DNA from: Ignavibacteriaceae bacterium
Lineage (GTDB): Bacteria; Bacteroidota; Ignavibacteria; Ignavibacteriales; Ignavibacteriaceae
NCBI GenBank assembly: GCA_025455085.1
Contig: JALONF010000096.1
Span: 1-7,670, forward strand
DNA length: 7,670 bases
Direction: 5' to 3'
Under the pieces are notes generated by a model, which saw only the letters and a program-made list of their open reading frames with translations, was not told where the DNA came from and did no database searches. Made by a program: the position numbers and the translations under genes. The first letter of the stretch is position 1. The number at the start of each line of letters is the position of its first letter. Positions 1-6,580 of this stretch are shown here, in pieces.

Positions 1-737
1 CTTTTTTTGAATGATTTAGATTTTCTTAATAAGATCTGGTAATGACTTGGCACACCCGCAAAACCAGTACATTTATATTTATCAATATCATCAAGTACTG
101 AACCTAAAAAAACAAAGTTATTATTTAATACAACCGAACCACCGGCTCTCAGGTGTGTATGAAGTAATGACAAACCATAACAATAATAAAAAGGCAAAAC
201 AACTTCGATAGTATCGTTGCTGGTCAATTTAAGGTACTCTACTATTGACTCAGTATTTGAGATTAAATTCCTATGACTTAACATTACACCCTTTGGTAAT
301 CCTGTTGATCCGGATGTAAACAGTATCTGTGCTAATCTGTTATCATTAAACTTTCCACTGACAGGTTCATTAGTTAATGAAGTTGAATTTAATATTGAAT
401 CTAATCTCACTTCATCAATCATTGTAGCATTTGAGAAAGAATATTTTTCGCTTGTTTTTTGAGGAATGAAAAAATACTTACAATCGGTGGTTTTAATTAT
501 GTAATCAAAATTCTCCTGCTCGATTAACGGATTTAACGGAACACACACATTCCCCGACTTCATAATTCCAAGATAAGCAATGAGGAAATAGACAGAATTT
601 TGACTCATATTCAGATATTGCGCAAGCTTTACAGCTTTTTCATATAATTGATTAAAAGAGATACGCTCGCTCGGACCTAAGACAAAATCTTTATTTAACT
701 CTTTCGATTGATGAAAAAAATAATCAAATACATTCAT
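1..737 (-). CDS. AMP-forming acyl ligase (ANL superfamily), 5' part only
   Basis: This is the N-terminal 245 residues of an AMP-binding acyl-CoA/acyl-ACP ligase; the rest lies beyond the left edge. The family activates a carboxylic acid with ATP to an acyl-adenylate, then passes it to a thiol (CoA or carrier-protein phosphopantetheine) in the cytoplasm. The phosphate-binding signature FTSGSTGLPKGV is intact at residues 140-151. It is followed by VMLSH, the LPFYYCYG segment (181-188) and GFAGVPSHYQ (225-234), which fit the normal order of ANL motifs. The ATG at 737 is chosen because MNVFDYFF is a typical family start and a purine-rich AGGGGA lies 10 nt upstream; the ATG at 733 is out of frame. 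The gene starts 18 nt after the amidotransferase stop, so it is almost certainly co-transcribed. Oddity: about 15 residues usually present before the MSQNS segment (residues 44-48) seem absent. The substrate cannot be read from this part. The family call is firm; loading of the neighbouring carrier protein is inferred. Confidence 0.93.
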   Translation of the reverse strand, partial: MNVFDYFFHQSKELNKDFVLGPSERISFNQLYEKAVKLAQYLNMSQNSVYFLIAYLGIMKSGNVCVPLNPLIEQENFDYIIKTTDCKYFFIPQKTSEKYSFSNATMIDEVRLDSILNSTSLTNEPVSGKFNDNRLAQILFTSGSTGLPKGVMLSHRNLISNTESIVEYLKLTSNDTIEVVLPFYYCYGLSLLHTHLRAGGSVVLNNNFVFLGSVLDDIDKYKCTGFAGVPSHYQILLRKSKSFKK

Positions 738-747
738 ACCCAATTTA

Positions 748-753
748 TCCCCT
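748..753 (-). promoter_or_regulatory. Ribosome binding site of the acyl ligase
   Basis: The minus strand reads AGGGGA, ending 10 nt before the ATG at 737. It lies just downstream of the amidotransferase stop codon. It supports the ATG at 737 over the out-of-frame ATG at 733. Confidence 0.5.
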
Positions 754-755
754 GG

Positions 756-2753
756 TTAGACAACTTTTGTAAATTTTTGATTTACTGATCTATAATCAAA
801 AAACTGATTGAATGAGTCGGATTCAGAATAATTATATTGAAAATCCTGAATGAAATTTTCATGAATTATTTGTGTTGAAATAATCCCGACTAAAGCCATT
901 TCATCAAATTCGCCTGCAGAGTTAGATTTTTCAAGTTTGCTTATAAGTCTTGCAACCTTAACGTTTTCAAATAATCCGGATTTCTTTAATGATTGTTCGG
1001 AACAATACTCCTTGACTAAACTCATCGTACTATTTAAGAGAGCTTTATGTATTGGAGCTCTATAGGGATTCTTCCATCTATTTAGTATGCTGGCTGGGAG
1101 TCTGTCTTTAAATACTTTTTTAAGTAAATGCTTCTCATTTAACCCATTTATTTTAATCTCGGAATTTACTTTTCCAAGAAGTTCAATAACTCTATGATCA
1201 AGATAAGGCACCCTCAACTCGACTGAATGTGCCATAGCAACTCTATCACCTTGAGATGACAATAAATAATTACTAAGAAAAATCATCGATTCTAAAAACT
1301 GGGCTTTGGTTACAATATCCCAGTCCGAGTAACTTGGAGGTAATAAATTCATCAATTCAGAATAACCGTCGTAATTTCTATTCGAGTCTTTTACCTGTTC
1401 AGAAAAAAAGTTTTTTATTTTACCGGTATTTTTCCACCTGATATTATGAGAAAAGAAGGGATCATCAGGGTTTTCGATTCCTGATTTGAAGAAAGCAATT
1501 AGTGTTTGGTTTAATCGATCATCTTTAAATATATATGGGTATAACCTTGCAAGCAGAAGTGGTCTCAGTTTAGAATCGGGATTCTTAGCCCAAAAGTTCC
1601 TAATTTTTGCTTCCTTAAATATGTCATATCCACCAAAGACTTCATCAGCACCCTCTCCGGTTAATACAACTTTATAACCACTCTGATTAACAAGTTTTGA
1701 TAAAAGAAACAATGGGATTGGACCAGTTCTTAGTAATGGTTTTTCGGTATGCCATAAAACATCTTCAAAATTAGTTGCAATATCATCATTACTAATTACA
1801 ATTTCTGAATGATCAACGCCAAGATAATTAACCATTTCATTTTGAAAGCTGCCTTCATCATAATTTTTATTTTCGAATCTTATTCCGAATGATCTGAGTT
1901 CATTATTGAATTTCCTCTTAACTGTCTCTGTTAAAGCAGAAGAATCCAAACCACCGCTGAGATAAGTACCAACCGGTACATCTGCTCGCAAACGAATTCT
2001 AACGGCATCCGTTAGAGTTTCAGAAATCTCATTAACAAGATCATCTGTCTTCCTATAAAAGGTTTCTGTATTATTCAGAAAATTCATATACCAGTATTTA
2101 TTAGTTGTAATTCCATTTGGTGAAATTAACATATAATGTGCTGGTGGTAGTTCTCTAATGTTATTAAAAATGGTTTTACCGGGAAGTGTAGTCCAGAAAG
2201 TAAAAATTTGATCCAGTGATTCAAGATCTAATTCCCGTGGAATCTCTTCATCACAAAAAATTGCTTTGATTTCAGATGCAAAGTATAATCTTTTATTTTG
2301 AATCGTATAGAATAACGGCAAAATACCGACTCTATCTCGAGCCAGAAATAGTGTTCTACTATTTGAATTCCATATGGCAAAGGCAAATTGTCCGTTCAAT
2401 TCACTTAAACAATTAATTCCTTTTTCTTCGTAGAGATGTAATATTACTTCAGTATCACTGGTTGTGTAGAATTTATGACCTAGTTTAACTAGTTCTTGCC
2501 TTATTTCCGGATAATTAAAAACTTCTCCGTTATAAATTATCCAGAGTGACTTATCCTCATTATGGATGGGTTGTGTGCCTTCACTAAGATCAATAATACT
2601 TAACCTTGAATGAGCTAATCCAATATTATTGTCAATGTAAGCACCACTCTCATCCGGTCCGCGATGGTGCTGAATTGAAACCATTCTTCTGAGTGCATTG
2701 GGAGTGATTGGTTGTTCTTTTCCTAGATTCAGAATACCAGCAATTCCGCACAT
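756..2753 (-). CDS. asnB: Asparagine synthase (glutamine-hydrolysing)-like amidotransferase
   Basis: This 665-residue class II glutamine amidotransferase of the AsnB family takes ammonia from glutamine and uses ATP to turn a carboxylate into an amide. The N-terminal glutaminase domain (about 1-210) begins MCGIAG, so Cys2 is the nucleophile after Met removal. It also shows HRGPDE (30-35), SRLSIIDLS (49-57), YNGEVFNY (74-81) and ARDRVGILPLFY (138-149). The synthetase domain has the pyrophosphate loop SGGLDSS (266-272), TGEGADEVFGGY (365-376), SSQGDRVAMAHSVELRVPYLDH (499-520, given here as its two parts SSQGDRV and VELRVPYLDH) and the KNPYRAP segment (561-567). All key motifs are intact, so it should be active. 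It is about 110 residues longer than E. coli AsnB, as is common for copies in polysaccharide loci. The start is 2 nt after the carrier-protein stop, indicating translational coupling. It may make free asparagine, but lying between a carrier protein and an acyl ligase suggests that it amidates a surface-glycan precursor or carrier-bound acid. The family is certain; the true acceptor is unknown. Confidence 0.96.
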   Translation of the reverse strand: MCGIAGILNLGKEQPITPNALRRMVSIQHHRGPDESGAYIDNNIGLAHSRLSIIDLSEGTQPIHNEDKSLWIIYNGEVFNYPEIRQELVKLGHKFYTTSDTEVILHLYEEKGINCLSELNGQFAFAIWNSNSRTLFLARDRVGILPLFYTIQNKRLYFASEIKAIFCDEEIPRELDLESLDQIFTFWTTLPGKTIFNNIRELPPAHYMLISPNGITTNKYWYMNFLNNTETFYRKTDDLVNEISETLTDAVRIRLRADVPVGTYLSGGLDSSALTETVKRKFNNELRSFGIRFENKNYDEGSFQNEMVNYLGVDHSEIVISNDDIATNFEDVLWHTEKPLLRTGPIPLFLLSKLVNQSGYKVVLTGEGADEVFGGYDIFKEAKIRNFWAKNPDSKLRPLLLARLYPYIFKDDRLNQTLIAFFKSGIENPDDPFFSHNIRWKNTGKIKNFFSEQVKDSNRNYDGYSELMNLLPPSYSDWDIVTKAQFLESMIFLSNYLLSSQGDRVAMAHSVELRVPYLDHRVIELLGKVNSEIKINGLNEKHLLKKVFKDRLPASILNRWKNPYRAPIHKALLNSTMSLVKEYCSEQSLKKSGLFENVKVARLISKLEKSNSAGEFDEMALVGIISTQIIHENFIQDFQYNYSESDSFNQFFDYRSVNQKFTKVV

Positions 2754-2755
2754 GT

Positions 2756-3010
2756 TTAGGCAACCTTTTGAGCAAGTTTTTTATTTAAGAAGACATCTAT
2801 TTTTTGTAAGCTTGAAAGATTTTGTGGAATTAATTCTTCATCATCAACTGAGATAGCAAATGATTTCTCTAAAAAATCTACCAATTCTATGACACCAGTA
2901 GAATCAATAATACCTTTATCAAAAAAATCTGTTTCCAAATCCAAAGATTCTCCCTCACCAAAAAGAAAATTCTCGATGATGAATTCTTTGACAACATTTA
3001 CTCGGCTCAT
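2756..3010 (-). CDS. Acyl carrier protein (phosphopantetheine-binding)
   Basis: This 84-residue acidic helical protein has the length of a stand-alone acyl/peptidyl carrier protein. The attachment motif is FDKGIIDSTGVIELVDFLE (residues 30-48). Ser37 in D-S-T is the expected site for 4'-phosphopantetheine, followed by the amphipathic helix II that docks partner enzymes. The usual fatty-acid ACP reads DSL, so Thr38 replaces Leu; D-S-T is typical of specialised carriers rather than of the housekeeping ACP. The ATG at 3010 is supported by a GAGGAA ribosome site 10 nt upstream. It follows the acyltransferase by 68 bp and precedes the amidotransferase by 2 bp. The likely role is to hold an acid activated by the downstream ligase while it is modified or transferred to a sugar. 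The carrier call is firm; the cargo and partners are inferred. Confidence 0.93.
   Translation of the reverse strand: MSRVNVVKEFIIENFLFGEGESLDLETDFFDKGIIDSTGVIELVDFLEKSFAISVDDEELIPQNLSSLQKIDVFLNKKLAQKVA
2764..2769 (-). promoter_or_regulatory. Ribosome binding site of the amidotransferase, inside the carrier-protein gene
   Basis: The minus strand reads AAAAGG, ending 10 nt before the ATG at 2753. It lies within the last codons of the acyl carrier protein gene. With the 2-nt gap between stop and start, this favours coupled translation of the two proteins. Confidence 0.45.
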
Positions 3011-3020
3011 ACTTTCTTTA

Positions 3021-3049
3021 TTCCTCTATTTATTATTTATTATTTTTTT
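3021..3049 (-). promoter_or_regulatory. A-rich leader and ribosome binding site of the carrier protein
   Basis: On the minus strand a run of seven A is followed by two 7-nt TAATAAA-type repeats and then AGAGGAA. The GAGGAA core (3021-3026) ends 10 nt before the ATG at 3010. This is a clear Shine-Dalgarno site in an unstructured A/T leader, a setting often linked with efficient initiation in Bacteroidota-type bacteria. The A run and tandem repeat are also places where length could vary by slippage. No terminator hairpin is visible in the 68 bp gap, so read-through from the acyltransferase is likely. Confidence 0.45.
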
Positions 3050-3078
3050 GCTAATGTAATTCAATTTTGAAGAACCTA

Positions 3079-3585
3079 TTATTCTTGAACAGTTCTTTCG
3101 TTTTTTCTAATTGGGCGGAGTCCTTGCACGAATTCTTCCTGTGTGTGACCAGGTGTGAGAGGTACAGTAACTCTTGCAAGTGGACCTGGATTGGGCATCC
3201 CCCAAAAAGTATTAGAAGGAACATTACGTGTAACAACTGTACCTCCTTTAATTACAGAACAATCCCCAATTTTTACCCCAGGCAAAATTAAGCAGTGGGG
3301 TCCAATGTAGACATCTTTTCCTATTATAACTTTTCCTGAACTTTTTTTCTGTTTTGGACCAAAATATGAATGAGTGTAAATAGTTGTCCTGTAATTAATT
3401 ATTGAATTATCCCCTATTTCTATATCCTCAGGATGTAATTCATCAAGATAGACAGCTTTTGCTATCCACACATTTTTACCCATTTTAACACCTCGAATAC
3501 GATGTAACCATGGTCTTAAGCTATATCCAAACGGTGCAATGAAGGATAAGCTTAACAAAAAACGACTAAAAATACTCTTTATCAT
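3079..3585 (-). CDS. Left-handed beta-helix (hexapeptide-repeat) acyltransferase
   Basis: This 168-residue protein belongs to the LbH acetyltransferase group (WcaF/maltose O-acetyltransferase-like), which moves acetyl or another acyl group from CoA or a carrier to a sugar hydroxyl or amine. A short hydrophobic N-terminal stretch (about 5-20) leads into RGVKMGKNVWIAKAVYLDE. The hexapeptide-rich region includes IEIGDNSIINYRTTIYTHSYF (about 55-75, quoted here only for orientation) and VIIGKDVYIGPHCLILPG plus VKIGDCSVIKGGTVVTRNVP (86-123). His72 in the IYTHSYF loop is the likely catalytic base. The end of the helix reads FWGMPNPGPLARV rather than the common GVPAK, and a tail with VPLT and EEFVQGLRPIRK follows. 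The start at 3585 has GGGA 10 nt upstream. It is the first gene of the cassette and probably acylates the polysaccharide or its precursor. Whether the donor is acetyl-CoA or the adjacent acyl-ACP cannot be told from sequence. Confidence 0.9.
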   Translation of the reverse strand: MIKSIFSRFLLSLSFIAPFGYSLRPWLHRIRGVKMGKNVWIAKAVYLDELHPEDIEIGDNSIINYRTTIYTHSYFGPKQKKSSGKVIIGKDVYIGPHCLILPGVKIGDCSVIKGGTVVTRNVPSNTFWGMPNPGPLARVTVPLTPGHTQEEFVQGLRPIRKNERTVQE

Positions 3586-3623
3586 AATTTTTTATTCCCG
3601 TATGCTCAATCAAGTTACAAGAT

Positions 3624-3653
3624 ATTATAACAAAAATTCATAAGTTTATTCAA
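3624..3653 (-). promoter_or_regulatory. Candidate sigma-70-like promoter for the cassette
   Basis: The minus strand has a perfect -10 box TATAAT (3624-3629) and a -35-like TTGAAT (3648-3653), with an 18-nt spacer. Transcription would start near 3617, about 30 nt before the acyltransferase ATG. The position is sensible, but such boxes arise easily in AT-rich DNA. If the host is a true Bacteroidota it may use a TAnnTTTG-type element instead, and no good copy is seen here. Confidence 0.3.
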
Positions 3654-3733
3654 AAAATAAATTCAATATTGGAATTAGTACTCTCTGAAGAGCAAACAAG
3701 AATTGCTACTTTGAGATTTCTTCAACGAACAGA

Positions 3734-3823
3734 TTAGTTATTTTGAGTTTGTATACTAATTATCGCACCAAACAATTTCCAAAGAAATAGATAAAAATTC
3801 AGAATCTTATAGAAAATCCTCAT
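3734..3823 (-). CDS. Possible 29-residue membrane peptide or gene remnant
   Basis: This short ORF begins ATGAGG with AGG 5 nt upstream and ends in TAA. The peptide starts MRIFYKILNFYLFLW, continues KLFGAIISIQ and ends TQNN. A basic start, about 20 hydrophobic and aromatic residues and a polar tail give the layout of a single-pass membrane peptide. It could also be the broken N-terminus of a lost membrane gene or simply a chance ORF, since AT-rich DNA readily encodes Phe, Tyr, Ile, Leu and Lys. I recognise no family. It is included because it sits in an otherwise empty gap, in the same direction as its neighbours. Confidence 0.18.
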   Translation of the reverse strand: MRIFYKILNFYLFLWKLFGAIISIQTQNN

Positions 3824-3934
3824 TTTCACCTGTTTCAAATTGATAAGTGCTTTCTCTAAAAATTAGATCTAATGAATTGGAAAATTAAACAATATATTAC
3901 TTGAGTACAATTTAATAAAATGTCTAATTATCTT

Positions 3935-6547
3935 TTATATTGACAGATTATGGATGTTCTTATCGGACAGAGTTGATTTCGATGGTGTAAATACTTTAGA
4001 TTTTTGCTTTTTACCAATTTTAATTTTACTCTTAAATGTTCCGCCTTCTAAACTGGAGTAGCCGTATCCATAGCCATATCGATATCGATAGTAATAAGAT
4101 TTCTGAATTTCTGCAGCATTAGCCACTATACCACGAATCTTAATACGTGCGTCGCCTAGCTCTTGTATGCCTTGAAGTACCGTCTCTTTATAGCTAACAT
4201 CTTGTCGAACAATTAATATTGAATTTCTTATGAAGTGTCCAAGAGCAAGTGTATCGACAACTCTTGTTACGGGAGGAGTATCAACAATTATAAAATCATA
4301 AACTGATGTATCAATTACTTCAAAGAGCGATTTCATTCGATCTGAACTTAGTAGTATACTAGAATTTTCTCTGAGACCACCAGTCGGTATGATATTTATT
4401 TTCTTTAATACTCTAGTGTAAATCGGAGGAGAACCGCCCTTTTCGAGATAATCAATTAACCCTGGTGAGTTATGAAAAACATTGAACATCTTCGATAGTT
4501 CACCTTTTCTAAGATCACAATCGATGAGTAAAATGTTTTTTTCATTCATGGCCATGGTTACAGCTAGGTTTGCAACAATAGTAGTCTTCCCTGTATTTTC
4601 TTCACAACTAGTTACCATAATTGTTTTGTCTCTTAAATCTAGCTGAGACACCTTGGTATTTAGTAATCTATAAGATTCTCTAATTCCTGATTTATCACTC
4701 TGCAGTGTCACAAACTTATCTTTGTCTTCCACAGATTTTTTCATTCTGCTTAGAATGGATTTATCAAAATTTGGAATTAAAGCTAATAGAGGATTTCTTA
4801 ACTCAGCCTCCAAATAATCTAAATCTATAAATCTTGACTTTGTCAATTGGACAACGAAAACAGAAACAATACCGATAAAACCGCCAAGAAATAAGCCAAT
4901 CAGCATATTAAAAAGTCTTTTTGGTGAAACAGGCTTTATTGGTATAAAAGGTTGATCAACAATAATTATATCCTGCAATTGGGATAACTCAGCCACTCTC
5001 ATCTCTTCGCGCTTATCAAGTAACAATTTAAATATTTTTTCATAAACATCTTTTTCTCTAACCAATCTTGCCATTTGCGTCTCTTGTGCAGGTAATTGTT
5101 GCATTTTAACATCGTAACCTGCCATCAGATTATCAATTTTTCGAAGTTTATTCTCTAAGGTACTGACTATAATTTTGTAAGCTGTTAATGTGTTTTGGTT
5201 ATAACTGGATAATCTTTGTTTCGCTGAACGGATTTGCTCATCCAGGCTTATCACATCCGGATGATTTTCTGTACGTTTCTGTAAAAGTTCTAACCGTTGC
5301 ATCTCCAAATTTGATAGGAGGGTCATCAAAGATGAAAATGGTGAATTGCCTTGGAACTCGCCTGAAGGTTCAAGAAAGCTTTGATCAAAATATCCACTTA
5401 ACTCAAGTTCCTTCCTCATCTCTTCTGCCTTGTCTTTATAATTTGATAGAAGGAGATCAGTCTGTAATCGCTCTGCTTCTAAAGTGCTCAGGTAGTTTAG
5501 AACTTCTTGAGTATTTTGATCAATACTCATTATTTTCCCACTACCTTTGAAATTGCTAAGGTTACTTTCCGCATCTATTAGCTTTTTTTGAACTTCGGTT
5601 AGTTGTTCATCAACAAAATGAAATGAGTAACGAACTGTTTGCTTTTGCTGTTCCATTCTCACTTCTCGAAAGTTATGAATTATATGATCGGCAATTATCT
5701 TGCTAGCAATTGGAGAGGATGACTGAACACTTAATGCAAACACATCTGTATGGCCAACTCTCGAAACATTAATCCCTTTACTAAAATCCATTATGAATTT
5801 ACGGTAATTCCTAATGCTAAAAACAATTTCGCTGCCTACAGGAGCATCATTCCAACTAAATTCGAACCGAGCAAAATCAGTAAATGCACTTACCCAATTT
5901 TTATTTTCTTCCAATGTTTGAATTGAATCAAGCACATTCGCAACATAAAATTCTTTCAATGTATCTAATTCACTTGCAGGTGCAGCACTAAAATTAGTGA
6001 TCAAATTATTTTCTTTAGCGTTCCACAATTCAAAATGATTTTCGTCTATTTTTTTTATGTATAATTCTAGATCAATATTTTCATTAATCAATTGAAAATT
6101 TTTAAAAACCGGGAGATTTAATGAAACTTCTCTGGCATAGTTATTCCCAGAATCCGAGAAATCAGTAAAAACATTATTCAATCTGTGCGAATTTCCATTC
6201 GGGTCAATTATCTCCTTTAATTCAATATACAGCTTTAATTCATTAATTACTCTACCTAATACTTCGTTGGTTTTTACAAGCTCCATTTCAGTTTCTAACA
6301 GATCCGAAGTTTGAAGTTTGACAATTTCAGTAAGTTCATCCCTCTCACCTCCACTGTTGTCAGCAGCTTCTTTTTTAAGTAATGCTGTGGATTCATAGAC
6401 AGGTGTAGAAAGCAGATTATACAAATAAGCTAAAATAAGAAATAGGACAATAGAGGATATTATTTTTATACGTCCCTGATAAACAATATTTAATATCTCT
6501 AGAAGTGATTTTTCTTTTTTGGTTTTATTTGAATGATTATTTGTCAT
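3935..6547 (-). CDS. Polysaccharide chain-length determinant / BY-type tyrosine autokinase (Wzc/GumC-ExoP type)
   Basis: This 870-residue inner-membrane co-polymerase controls polymer length and export, and its cytoplasmic domain autophosphorylates on C-terminal tyrosines. A cytoplasmic N-terminus is followed by TM1 (about 28-47) and the Wzz domain. A large periplasmic part rich in coiled coil (about 300-385 and 405-525) comes next, then the proline motif FIPIKPVSPKR (534-544) and TM2 (about 545-568). The kinase has Walker A TSCEENTGKTT (646-656), Walker A' ILLIDCDLRKG (672-682) and Walker B FIIVDTPPV (752-760). A cluster of eight tyrosines lies at 818-830. Odd points: the usual PGEGKT reads ENTGKT; the oligomerisation motif EX2RX2R reads ESYRLLN (624-630); DLRRP reads DLRKG; and a Lys-rich tail of about 40 residues follows the tyrosines. 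The ATG at 6547 is 33 nt after the export gene, with only a weak A-rich leader. The pair is probably one operon. It is longer than E. coli Wzc (about 720 residues), mainly in the periplasmic part. Confidence 0.95.
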   Translation of the reverse strand: MTNNHSNKTKKEKSLLEILNIVYQGRIKIISSIVLFLILAYLYNLLSTPVYESTALLKKEAADNSGGERDELTEIVKLQTSDLLETEMELVKTNEVLGRVINELKLYIELKEIIDPNGNSHRLNNVFTDFSDSGNNYAREVSLNLPVFKNFQLINENIDLELYIKKIDENHFELWNAKENNLITNFSAAPASELDTLKEFYVANVLDSIQTLEENKNWVSAFTDFARFEFSWNDAPVGSEIVFSIRNYRKFIMDFSKGINVSRVGHTDVFALSVQSSSPIASKIIADHIIHNFREVRMEQQKQTVRYSFHFVDEQLTEVQKKLIDAESNLSNFKGSGKIMSIDQNTQEVLNYLSTLEAERLQTDLLLSNYKDKAEEMRKELELSGYFDQSFLEPSGEFQGNSPFSSLMTLLSNLEMQRLELLQKRTENHPDVISLDEQIRSAKQRLSSYNQNTLTAYKIIVSTLENKLRKIDNLMAGYDVKMQQLPAQETQMARLVREKDVYEKIFKLLLDKREEMRVAELSQLQDIIIVDQPFIPIKPVSPKRLFNMLIGLFLGGFIGIVSVFVVQLTKSRFIDLDYLEAELRNPLLALIPNFDKSILSRMKKSVEDKDKFVTLQSDKSGIRESYRLLNTKVSQLDLRDKTIMVTSCEENTGKTTIVANLAVTMAMNEKNILLIDCDLRKGELSKMFNVFHNSPGLIDYLEKGGSPPIYTRVLKKINIIPTGGLRENSSILLSSDRMKSLFEVIDTSVYDFIIVDTPPVTRVVDTLALGHFIRNSILIVRQDVSYKETVLQGIQELGDARIKIRGIVANAAEIQKSYYYRYRYGYGYGYSSLEGGTFKSKIKIGKKQKSKVFTPSKSTLSDKNIHNLSI
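4058..4087 (-). repeat. Hexanucleotide tandem repeat encoding the (Arg/Gly)-Tyr phosphorylation cluster
   Basis: Five 6-nt units read on the minus strand as CGATAT, CGATAT, GGCTAT, GGATAC, GGCTAC, encoding RY RY GY GY GY (residues 821-830) directly after three more tyrosines (818-820). The first two units are identical and the others differ at a few positions, which fits an old expansion. In BY-kinases this cluster is the autophosphorylation substrate, so unit number sets the number of phospho-sites. Confidence 0.7.
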
Positions 6548-6580
6548 AATTTTAATTTTTTATTCTCACATAATCTGAAA

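Larger units (their letters stand above)
3586..3934. other. 349 bp intergenic region between the kinase and the acyltransferase
   Basis: This gap is very AT-rich and separates the export/kinase pair from the carrier-protein cassette. It holds a candidate minus-strand promoter (3624-3653) and a GGGA ribosome site for the acyltransferase (3596-3599). It also holds a 29-codon minus-strand ORF (3734-3823) and an ATG-less plus-strand open frame (3588-3737). After the kinase stop at 3935 I see only weak inverted repeats. One is a 12-bp perfect palindrome with an AGATCT centre at about 3862-3873. Another is a 6-bp stem with a 4-nt loop at 3812-3827. Neither is followed by a convincing T-run in the minus direction, so no intrinsic terminator is called. 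The size of the gap suggests that the cassette has its own promoter. Confidence 0.6.

Noticed and set aside
1486..1677. Plus-strand ORF of 63 codons
   Set aside because: It lies wholly antisense inside the amidotransferase, whose motifs are intact across this span.
3051..3291. Two short ORFs (minus 3051-3236 and plus 3067-3291)
   Set aside because: Both overlap the acyltransferase in other frames; the hexapeptide repeats show which frame is real.
3812..3873. Small hairpins after the kinase gene as an intrinsic terminator
   Set aside because: The stems are short and A/T-based, and no T-run follows in the direction of transcription.
5188..5550. Plus-strand ORF of 120 codons
   Set aside because: It is antisense to the coiled-coil region of the kinase; the regular heptad coding on the minus strand explains the absence of stops.
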